Source of the DNA: Isoetes taiwanensis
Taxonomy: Eukaryota > Streptophyta > Lycopodiopsida > Isoetales > Isoetaceae
NCBI GenBank assembly: GCA_021234155.1
Contig: JAJEKV010000004.1
Span: 13,606,716-13,670,715 of the forward strand
Length of the DNA: 64,000 bases
Direction of reading: 5' to 3'
The first letter of the stretch is position 1, and each line of letters starts with the position of its first letter. Under the pieces are notes generated by a model that saw only the letters and a list, made by a program, of their open reading frames with translations, was not told where the DNA came from and ran no database searches. Shown here piece by piece: positions 55,437 through 64,000 of the stretch. A program made the translations under genes and the position numbers.

Positions 55437-56048
55437 CATTTGAATGTGTATTAGTACAGTAAAGAGAAATCCACACATTGTTGGGTGAATCCATCACTTG
55501 AATCCATCGCATGTACAATGGAGAAATATTTTATATCCTTAATTATACACATCCTCTGCTTCACAAAAATACTTGAAGATTGATACATGCTAACCATCTG
55601 ATGGGAACTTTCATATTGAGCGTATAAAATATGTTTGAAATACTTAATTTAGATATTGGATATGTAATGGTCTCTTTTCCCTCACCATAAACCTACAAAT
55701 AAATTGCTTCTTGGGATTTGAGCCTGAGCATTTTCATTGAGTATGAAGAAGCAAAAATCATATAGCAAGACATGTGCAAGCTCAGAATTTTGAATAATCT
55801 CTCTGTTTCATTCGCATAAAATCATTTTGAAGCAGAAGAACTCAAAATTTTGAATAACCTCTCTGCTTGATTCACATAAAACCATTCTAGCAAGTTCTAA
55901 TCCAATAAATAATCCTAAGATAACCCTATACATAACCCTTGGATGATCCTGTAAATAACATACAGGTTATGACAATTGCTAAGTTGGATCGGCCAGAAGC
56001 AACTCCAACTTTGTCCGGCACTGCCACTGCCTCTGTCGCCCTTGAAGT

Positions 56049-56267
56049 ACAAAGTATGTATACAAAGGGCTGGATATGATCAATGTGAACTTTGACGCTG
56101 TCAATGATGGTGCATCAACTAACAGGGCATCCACTGTAAACCATGATGGGGTTGAACAATTCTTGAATGCACGCTACTTCTTAGCTTCTAAGGCATCATG
56201 GAGAATTCTCTCATATGAAATACAACAACAGTTTTCCGGCGTGGCGAGTGATGACAAATTTGAGTAA
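56049..56267 (+). pseudogene. Helitron Rep/helicase remnant
   Basis: The frame reads KYVYKGLDMINVNFDAV from about 56054 and then 'VEQFLNARYFLASKASWRIL' and 'SYEIQQQFSGV'. This matches the linker between the replication-initiator and helicase domains of plant Helitron proteins (K..YKG.D, then (F/Y)LNAR(Y/F)(V/L)SA.EA.WRIF). It ends at 56267. It lies about 150 bp upstream of a Helitron 3' terminus on the same strand. Only a small part of the protein remains, so the copy is non-functional. Confidence 0.7.
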
Positions 56268-56382
56268 CAAAAATAATCACAAAAGCAAATAATGTCTATT
56301 TTTGCCAATATCAACATGCGCTATTGCCGAAGTTGCATCTTGGATGTTAAAGGGTGAGTAAAAAACACATGCCAAGACATTA

Positions 56383-56412
56383 GCCCGGCAACGCCGGGCA
56401 CACGTTAACTAG
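56383..56412 (+). mobile_element. Helitron 3' terminus
   Basis: The perfect hairpin GCCCGGC-AAC-GCCGGGC (56383-56399) is followed by ACACGTTAA and CTAG (56409-56412), then T. This is the canonical plant Helitron 3' end and belongs with the Rep/helicase remnant upstream. A matching 5' end was not identified. Confidence 0.8.
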
Positions 56413-56714
56413 TTAGATTAAATACTTATAGATTGGTTCGTAAACGAGTTCAATATTCAATTTACAAAATTTTTAGGCACCATTTTTAATCTCTGTACAA
56501 ATACAATACATATATTAAGATTAAAGATCTAAAGAATGACATGTGAAGTGTTTGTACTTTGTCAAACTTGATAAATTTAATCAATATTGTGGGACATCTT
56601 AGCTCGATTCACAAGACGTATATTGAATTCGTGAGCATCGCGGCTCATCAAGAGCACAAAACTTTAAAGAATAAACAATACGGGGTGGTTTACAAATACA
56701 AATATCTTAATCTA

Positions 56715-56742
56715 CTAGTTATGGTGCCCAGCGTTGTTGGGT
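56715..56742 (-). mobile_element. Helitron 3' terminus, minus strand
   Basis: CTAG at 56715-56718 is preceded by A and followed, 8 bp in, by the imperfect hairpin CCCAGC-GTT-GTTGGG. On the minus strand this reads hairpin, then ACCATAA, then CTAG|T. The element body would extend to the right. Confidence 0.65.
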
Positions 56743-57189
56743 ATAAGCTATGAACCTGTAAATAATGAACCGGCAATGAAATTAATGATCCAAAAATTAT
56801 AGAAAAAAAAAGGTATTTGAATCATGTCCCTTTCAATCTGGCTGTCGGGAATAAATATTTGGAAGTGTATTGGTATATTTGCACAATCACAATTACATTG
56901 ACAATTTTTTTTTAAACGCAGTACAAACATATCACATTTCATTGGTCATGCACACCATGAACGTAATTTTTTCATGTCTAGTTTCACATTGTTTTCCAAT
57001 GTAGAACAAATGAGCTCCATAGTCTATAGAAGGGAAATAAAATTACAAATATCAAAACCATGGCATTAATTTAACCTCTTATTAAGACCATGAATGAGAG
57101 GCTTATTTGCACGTCAAACTTCTGCGTGTAATACAAAGTTGCTTGTTGTGCAACCACATCAATAAAATAGGGCACTGTTACCCTAAAAT

Positions 57190-57330
57190 GTGCAAAAATA
57201 GTGATTTTATAGTCTTTCAATCTTCTAGAGACCGATCCCTTGTGAAATTGTATCTGTGCAAAAGCAATGATATTATACTCTTTCGATCTTCTAGAGACTA
57301 ATCCCTTATGAAATTGTATCTGATGGATAT
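57190..57330 (+). repeat. About 66-bp tandem pair
   Basis: Two copies share GTGCAAAA, AT.AT.TT.TA.TCTTTC and TCTTCTAGAGAC..ATCCCTT, then GAAATTGTATCTG. The stretch 56760-57190 shows nothing recognisable. Confidence 0.8.
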
Positions 57331-57393
57331 GTTAATTTACTGATGTGGTTTTTTGTTGGTTTTCACCACTTTATTGTTTTTGTATTTGGTGAT

Positions 57394-57612
57394 GTGAAAC
57401 ATATCGAAATGTGTGTGAAGTATTTCAATATGAGATTTGTTGTATAATAGACACTAATACGTTGTATCATGTCTGTTTAATGAGGCCATAAAAAATGTAC
57501 AAAATATTCTGAGACATTAAAATGCGTGTGATGCATTTCAATATGAGAATTGTTGCATAATGAAGACTAATATGTTATATCATGTTTGTTTAATGATGCC
57601 ATAAAAAATGTA
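57394..57612 (+). repeat. About 125-bp diverged tandem duplication
   Basis: Two copies run through ATTTCAATATGAGA, TTGTTG.ATAATG/AGAC, TGTATCATGT.TGTTTAATGA and GCCATAAAAAATGTA (about 57394-57500 and 57515-57612). Confidence 0.8.
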
Positions 57613-57616
57613 AACA

Positions 57617-57990
57617 AGGTGCTGCGCACGAGGGGTTGCCCTTCGATGGCCGAGAATTATATTTTCATGGTTTCTGTTTTGCTGTTTCGTGCTAGGTGTT
57701 TTTTGTTTTGTGTGAAGCCCTGTAAATATTATGAACATAGGGGCCGTTTTCTTAATGCTAGATGTGATATGTGGCCGAATTTGAACAGATTCATCGTATC
57801 GAAGCCCTCGCCTATGCCAAATGTATCTCTGCATGATGCAAAAGAATGGAACTGGTTATGGACATATACCTATCTCACAGTGTCACACACGCCCCACACC
57901 ATAGAGCAAAATGTTGGGCTCTTATATATTTTATACAATTGTGAACAGTTGGTCGTTTATGCATTAAAAAAAGAGGCCACCTGTTAAATG
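57617..57990 (+). other. Short repeat joined to an unassigned open frame
   Basis: The first ~32 bp (AAGGTGCTGCGCACGAGGGG and on) resemble 8989-9016. The open frame 57586-57987 (133 codons) has no similarity I recognise. The stretch to 58400 holds nothing recognisable. Confidence 0.35.
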
Positions 57991-58403
57991 TCTCAAGAGA
58001 GACTTGAACACAGTACCCTTCTATGTACGCACTTTAAAAATAATTAAGCAACTCATTCATCAGTCTATATTGCCTCCTTGCCTCTAATATAATGGCATCT
58101 CTGTTGACAATCTTTGCCATACGTTTTGAACTCCTTGCAGTTTCGCATCCACCTCTTCTTCAGTCATATCTTGAAAGATCAAGAGTTTAGGGTTCAAGTG
58201 CTATACCTAAAACAGGCCTAGATCAAGTTTCACAAGCTTGCCCAAAGTATGTTGATCATATTGGGTATGTCATCTTCAGGGATTCGGACTGCAAAGGTAT
58301 CATAATCGAAAACGTTTTCATAAGGCAAATGGATCCCATCCTGTATTTGAGCGAACTTTATTGGGTTAAAAATTTTATGTTGTGTCAGAAAGTTCTTGAA
58401 ATA

Positions 58404-58430
58404 CTAGTAATGGTGCCCAGCGTTGCTGGC
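58404..58430 (-). mobile_element. Helitron 3' terminus, minus strand
   Basis: A|CTAG at 58404-58407 is followed by TAATGGT and the hairpin GCCCAGC-GTT-GCTGGCC, the same hairpin family as 51645-51661 but on the opposite strand. The body would extend rightward; its 5' end was not located. Confidence 0.7.
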
Positions 58431-58639
58431 CATAAGTTGAGAGCATGTAAATGTTTTGGGCTGCAGTAAGAAAAGTGTGCAGTAATAATTCAATCTTTGT
58501 AACTTTTTATTCCCAAAGGTTTAACAATGTTTAAAAGAAACCTAGCTCCTTCATGTTAGATACTATTACATGGACTCTGAGAGCTTTGAGTAGAATAACA
58601 TTGTCTCCACAACCTCTGAAGGACCACGTTGTTGATCTT

Positions 58640-58990
58640 TATCATGTCTTCACTCTTTCGTGTCAAGATGGTCTTGACGTACAGCAAGTGCACATCTGTC
58701 TCCATTATTTCGTTGCTGAAAATTGTCAATCAAGTCATCTTCCACGATGCATTCTTCGGGTATTTCAACCATCCCGATTGAAACCCAGATGCTGGCCCTG
58801 CATATGTTGGTTCTCGCGTCACTTGTTTTGTGTTCGTCACTCTTCAGTCTCCAGTTGCTCGTCTTCTTCAAGCTTGCTCAACCTATCAGCCTCAAGCTTC
58901 TTTAGGGCAAAAGTTAGAACCTGTCAATACTCCACAATATTGTCAACAGTGGGCTGCAAGGGATTTGTTTATATGTTGACAAAAGCTTAG
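58640..58990 (-). other. Unidentified charged coding-like stretch
   Basis: The minus strand holds fragments in two frames, for example 'ALKKLEADRLSKLEEDEQLE' (58850-58910, coiled-coil-like) and 'IPEECIVEDDLIDNFQQRNN' (58705-58765). No family is recognised. It could be a gene fragment carried by the minus-strand Helitron that ends at 58404. Confidence 0.35.
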
Positions 58991-59285
58991 ATTGAAAAGA
59001 TAGTGAATATTGTATATTATATGTTACATTGCAGGGCTTGCATTATGAGCTTGTAAATATGCTCGCTCAGTAATCCTTATTTTTGTGATTGTTTTGTGTA
59101 TGGTTTGTTTTGCAAAGTAGGCTTCTCTACCATACACATATGTATGTTTGCATATGACAATTGTAGCAAATATGATGATGCCACACAAAAACTTAGGTTG
59201 AAAACGTAGTGAATATTGTATTATATGTTACATTGCAGGCCTTACATTGGGAGCTTGTAAATATGCTCTAAGAAAATAGCCCACG
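58980..59285 (+). repeat. Dispersed direct duplication, about 95 bp, 205 bp apart
   Basis: GTGAATATTGTAT, ATTATATGTTACATTGCAGG and GAGCTTGTAAATATGCTC occur in order at about 58985-59075 and 59190-59265. The rest of 59285-59740 shows nothing recognisable. Confidence 0.8.
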
Positions 59286-60025
59286 GAATTGATATATATT
59301 ATGACATATCAAATATTGAGAATGTGCCTTATACTAAAACCTTGCATATATTATGACATGTTATACCAAAGAAACTTGTCTCATACCACCAATGAAATTT
59401 GTTTGGCCAATGTTATCGGTCAATTTTTCATGGTTTGTTGATATAGATATACAAAATATCATTTTTTCTTACTTTGAACTTTTAGAAATGTTGCCTGCTC
59501 AATTAGGTGATTTATTTCCATGAATGAAGAAAATACAAATTAGACACATCGGATGTGAGCGTACTTTTGAATGATATGAAGGCCTTATGTGACTCATTTA
59601 ATGTATTTTTGTCATATGGACCCGAGGGTCTACCATTTGACAATTTCATGTATGTATTATATGTTGCTGCTTAAGACTCCATAAATTCCAAATGATATGC
59701 ATTAGTTAAACAACTTGCAAAAAAAAAGAACAATTAGGTAATTAGTTTGAACCTAGATAACCTACTTAGTTTGAATGTAGGGCAATAGTCCACCATTCAC
59801 AACACAGATTGGTGTCTTCTCAATAGTCGGAGTTTGGCACAAAATTTCATTATCACAAAGCTTGGCAAAATATAAGCCCCTTTCCTTTTCCAGGCCGTCC
59901 AACAACAACTTTAGCTTAGTAATCTGTGAATTAGGTATGCATTAGATTCTGTCAATAACTGCAGCGTCTTTTGAAAAGAACGAATGATCCGCATAAGAAT
60001 ATACTTGCCCATTAAAGGATGCGCA

Positions 60026-60226
60026 TTAAAGGTTGCAGCTTACATGGCATAATCTTTCATGCCATGTTTTCAAGGATGGGCATGTAACAAGGTTTACACT
60101 TGGCAAATAGTGATCTGTCTTTAAACCAAAAAAGTTTCTAACACGTTTTCCAGTGAACACAATTTTACTATGCATGAACACTTTACATTGCAATCTTTCA
60201 AAAACAACCTTGTATCCAAGGTCCAC
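60026..60226 (-). pseudogene. Copia gag-pre-integrase remnant
   Basis: The minus-strand frame reads 'LGYKVVFERLQCKVF', 'TGKRVRNFFGLKTDH' and 'WHERLCHVS'. This is the GAG_pre-integrs module of copia polyproteins, ending in WH.RLGH(V/L)S, here with Gly changed to Cys. It stops shortly after. Confidence 0.85.
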
Positions 60227-60499
60227 TAGTTGAGATACAGAGATCAGATCCTGGCATACAAAAGCACATCCCTTAGCTTAACTACTCTTTCTTGCAGGTC
60301 AAACACCTCAAGCATTCTAATATCTTGAATTCCAAGCTGAACATGTCCATCTGCTCTTCCTTTACATTCCTTAAGCCTTTTTTATACTGTCCTCTCAGCT
60401 CTTGAATCTATAACCATGAGCTTGGAACCATTTTTCCTGTATGTTAGAAAAAATAACTCAGATTTACATACCTCATCATCTTCCTTTTGCTCTTCTTCT

Positions 60500-61420
60500 T
60501 CATCCTTGGCTTCTTGAGTAAGGTTTACTATGAAATTCCTCCGACAGCATCCCTATCCCTGGTAGCATACCTCTGCCCTTGCCTTTAGCAGGGCCCCAAC
60601 AATTTGCAGACATATCCCCTCGCCTTCATAGTTGTAGCATACAACTTCCCTTCCAAGTTTTTGACAATCATTTTTAAGATGTCGAAACATATTACAATTA
60701 TAATAGGGACCACTTTGCTTCTATTATGTGGGTTATTTCTTTCTTTACCTTTCTACTTCCCTGTATAAATCACCTTAGTTGACTGATCATCATCATCAAT
60801 ACCCTGCTTCAGTTCAGTCTTCACCATTTGGATAGCATGTTTATTGGACCTTGCTACATTCCTCAGTAATGTAGCTAACTGAACCTTGCAATGGCCAAAA
60901 TTTGATACTGCTCATTAAGAACAACTCCTACACCTTCAAGTTCTACAACAATATCAAACTTCTCAAAAAATTCTGTTAGATTGACTTTGTCATGCAACTT
61001 GAGTCTCTTCAATTATTTCTCTAGAACATCTATCTGGGAGGATGATTTTGCCTCATAATGTTTTATCATTTAAACCCACACATTCTTTGATGATATATCT
61101 TTAAGTTTCAATTTGATAAACCAACCTTGCAGGTAATTATGGCTTGAGCTTCCATAATACTAAGGCCTTATTCACTTTCCAAACTTACTGTACAAGTTGT
61201 TGACCTCCCTCCAACAAGCAAAGTCTTAGAGGTATAACTTGAGCTTATTTCCCCTAAGTTAGATGTTCCTACAACTACAGTAATAGGGCGTTTCATAGCA
61301 TTTTCATCAATTAAAAACCATAAGTTCTCAAATTGTAGAACTTGTCTAATGCCTTGCTTCAAAATTTGAAAGCCTCCTTCACCTTTAAATACATGTATAT
61401 GGCATTTAAAAAATTTGCAC
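60500..61420 (-). pseudogene. Copia gag remnant with defective zinc knuckle
   Basis: Fragments in several frames include a 'KLHDKVNL' / 'FDIVVELEGVGVVLNEQYQI' stretch (about 60905-61005), which resembles the mid part of copia gag. A knuckle reading YYNCNMFRHLKNDC lies at about 60660-60705, where the first Cys of the CCHC box has become Tyr. The frame to the right (61168-61362) covers an N-terminal region. Confidence 0.65.
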
Positions 61421-61446
61421 TGAATTTGGAAAACATGATCACCTAA

Positions 61447-61458
61447 GCTCTGATACCA
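61447..61458 (-). promoter_or_regulatory. Copia PBS (initiator tRNA-Met)
   Basis: The minus strand reads TGGTATCAGAGC, the standard copia primer-binding sequence, one base away from the LTR end. Confidence 0.95.
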
Positions 61459-61459
61459 T

Positions 61460-61865
61460 TGTAGAATTTAACTAGGTAATTTTGAAAACAAATTTAATCA
61501 AGCACAATTACACTAGAGAGTTATGCAAAGACAAATAGTTAGGCAATGTTTCTCCAGTCAATATATAATATGAACGATATATCTGCTACAATAAAAATTT
61601 TGTTTCTGAGGGATTGACCCAGTACTATAGCAATGCAGACCAAATTTTCCCGAGAGCCCAAACTTCGTCTTGATCTCCTGCAGATCAACTACACACACTG
61701 GATATACAATAATTTCATTCATCTTAAAATTATTTGCACAATCCGGCAACAATGCCGAATCGATCTCTGCATACCTTGCCGATCTCCTGAACCTTTATTT
61801 CAAATGAGTCTTGGTCCAAAGTATTGGACCGCATGTTTTCATTCTATCTTTAATCTTTCTTAACA
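61460..61865 (-). repeat. Copia 5' LTR (406 bp)
   Basis: On the minus strand it starts TGTTAAGAAAGATTAAAG and ends TTCTACA next to the PBS. TG/CA termini and length are normal for copia. The following 5 bp on the right are TATAT; no partner LTR is available to test a TSD. Confidence 0.82.
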
Positions 61866-64000
61866 TATATAATGCCTATAGTTTCGACGTCGAGGCATTC
61901 ATCTCGACCGTCGATAAACAAGGTGCAGGCTTCACCGTCGGATATTTTGGGCACTGCCACTACCGGAGATCTGCTCCGGCCAGATGTTTGAATCAGCCAT
62001 CTGCTCCTCGTTGTTTGACAGATGGGCATTTTAGACCCATTGATCAGTGTTGCGCCGCCTATATAAGGCGAGATAATCTAGTGTAGGGTTTTGTATAATT
62101 TTGGCGCTGTCCTGGCTTCACTTTCAGGTATCAGGTATGGCTTTCTGAACTCATGGCTTCGGTTTTCTGCAATCTCTGATAAAAATATTATAAGATTGTT
62201 TTAGATTGAGCTACGCCCTCATTCCGTCTTCGGTTTGGATGGAATCGAGAATCCCTGCTTGAGGAATCGGCGCCTCTATTCTAGCTTTCTCATCTACCGT
62301 TTCCCATAGACTTGGGGAAATCCGGATCTGCAAAGGCGCGGCCGTTATAGAAGCTAGAATTGCGGATTTAGGGGGCCATTTCTTGTGTCGAGATTTATGC
62401 ATAATTTCTGAAAAATGCTTGCCACAAAATCGCGGGGGATTTGTTGGGCGTTTTTATTTGGGTCTGTAAAGCTGCTTGAAGAGAGATTCCATAAAGAATG
62501 CGGCACTCGGCGGCCTGAATCAAACAAATCTTGAGCTTAAGAGCATAAATTTGGAAACTCTTTTTTCCGCGCATAGCTTGCGGACCTATACCAAGAACAA
62601 AAGCGAATCAGCTTGATGGGTACTTTGTTTCTATGCAAAGAAAACCCACATCCTAGACAAAACTCCTATTCTTTTAAAACAAAAGATCGAGTTTCTGAGA
62701 GATGTAAAGCTTATTTTGCTAGAAAGGGTTTTCCGGCTCTACGCCATAGCTAAGCTTCGGATTTTGCCATTTTGCTACATCAAATTGGGGAAGAAATTGG
62801 AGAAAGCGAACAAGCGGTTTGTTTGGAACCTAATGCATTAAAGGCTGCTTGAATGGATGGGTCCATAGGAACTAGGTTCAAGCCACTTTTTCTAATCTTA
62901 CGCCACGATTTATGAAATAACAGTTGGCTATAGCACGCTTATGAGTCTTCTTCTTCCTTCTTAGTTCATGTTTTACTAAACTATTATTTGAATGAATTAA
63001 TACACATGCGCATTTTCGACTTTACCTTTTCTTACCATGTGTATGTTCTTACATGCGTACATGTCTTATGAAATAGTTCTTGCATGCATACATGTCTTAT
63101 GAAATAATTCAATAGTTTAATTCCTTATAGTAGAAGTAATACTTCTTGAATATGCACGGGGGGTACAAATAACCATCATTATGATAAACTAGCGTGATTT
63201 TGGCATTATTGAATATCTTTGTTTACTCATACATCAATCTCTAGAGGTGTGCTCGAACTACATAGGTCCTAGTTACAAAAAGTTGAATAATAAGTCTTTT
63301 GCCGAGTTTCTTTCACGGGATGCAAGAATTATCGGCATTTTTCCATCGTGTGTTATGATATCTTGTGTGTTTAGAATCACCAAGTTAGGCACTCGTAGGT
63401 GGCATCCCAGTATCGGGGTGCTCATCTTTTTAATTTAATAATACTTCATTTGCTGCCTATATAATCTTTGTTATGGCAATAGAAACCGAGGGGTAAGGCT
63501 AGGTCGTAACATATTGGCTGCTCTCACAATCTTCAAGCTACATCACTAGCTCAAGTAGAGCTAAATGAGTTTATTTGGCCATAGCAGCAGGCCTCTTAAA
63601 TTAGTTCACCCTTCTTCCATGGCTATGTTTTGTTTAATATCACGACATCGAAAGCTTAAGAGCGGGGCCGAGTTCCATAACAAGCGTTATTGGATATTTG
63701 TTTGCCATCGTCAACCTTAATAGCATTACAAATAACTATATAAAGCATGCAATAGCCTAGGGCTCGGCATCTTTAAATTCGTGCGTGCGAAAATATGTCA
63801 AAGCTTATAAAGGATGCAATCTAAAACATAGAATTATAGGATTAAAAATTCAAGTAGTATTTAGTTGAGTATTCATAAGATGATTTCAATTTTTCAAATT
63901 TAAATATCCAAATAAAAAACTTGCTTATTGCATATTTTGCCAAAATTTCAATATAAAGTTCAAACTAGAGACAAACTTATTTATTTGCACAATTTGCCAT
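61866..64000. other. Right-end stretch without recognised genes
   Basis: No coding similarity. A TATA-like CTATATAAGG lies at 62060-62069 in a G+C-richer patch (61880-62130), followed by T-rich sequence, so a promoter of an unseen gene is possible. Bases 62400-64000 are A/T-rich with only short open frames. A CATACATGTCTTATGAAATA repeat occurs twice at about 63057-63107. Confidence 0.4.

Larger units (their letters stand above)
59745..61870 (-). mobile_element. Truncated Ty1/copia element, minus strand
   Basis: From right to left: LTR (61460-61865), an initiator-Met-type PBS, gag remnant, and gag-pre-integrase. No integrase, RT or RNase H follows, and no second LTR was found at the left end, so the element is truncated near 59745. 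Many stops and frameshifts are present. Confidence 0.85.

Overview
The window reads as nuclear DNA of a land plant with a large, repeat-rich genome. The evidence is L1-type LINEs with a DUF4283-like ORF1 and zf-RVT tail, Ty3/gypsy and Ty1/copia LTR retrotransposons, Helitron termini, hAT-like and Tourist-like MITEs, GT-AG introns, and an exon-intron fragment of a plant-type uracil phosphoribosyltransferase. I cannot place the species; a seed-free plant is only a guess. Nearly all coding DNA here belongs to transposable elements and almost every frame is broken. No convincing intact host gene, rRNA, tRNA or CRISPR array was seen.

Layout. 1-9 kb: a 5'-truncated LINE with a perfect TSD (720-2052), the 3' end of a chromovirus (chromodomain, PPT, LTR to 5275), a LINE endonuclease fragment, and a block of small repeats. 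9.2-25.4 kb: one near full-length L1-type LINE (about 6.5 kb, 16-bp TSD) split by a 9.7-kb Ty3/gypsy element with two ~1.75-kb LTRs and a 5-bp TSD. 26.4-33.3 kb: a 6.9-kb DNA transposon with inverted ends and a perfect 8-bp TSD. It carries a multi-exon two-zinc-finger DDE-type transposase gene and a small convergent gene whose product starts like a histone H3 tail. 33.3-42.8 kb: the partner arm of a very large inverted repeat, carrying two MITEs and two LINE fragments. 42.8-58.4 kb: Helitron territory, including a 5.6-kb candidate with captured UPRT exons. 59.7-61.9 kb: a truncated copia element. 61.9-64 kb: nothing recognised.

The organising structure is an imperfect palindrome about 38 kb across. 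Its homologous segments (C 4.54-6.21 kb, B 9.02-9.19 kb, A 25.44-26.37 kb, inner 33.26-33.36 kb) recur in mirror order at 33.95-34.04, 34.04-35.69, 37.31-37.39 and 40.43-42.30 kb. With later insertions removed it is an inverted duplication around a ~0.58-kb loop. The arms contain old LTR and LINE fragments, so it is better explained as an inverted segmental duplication than as a transposon's own TIRs. The nesting order is: chromovirus LTR beside a LINE fragment, then inverted duplication, then LINE, MITE and DNA transposon insertions, then gypsy into the LINE.

The most novel item is the 26367-33256 element, which looks like a distant P/THAP9-like transposon with long multi-exon coding capacity. 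The second is the gypsy element, where an extra archaeal-type RNase H domain with all four acidic residues lies upstream of the reverse transcriptase.
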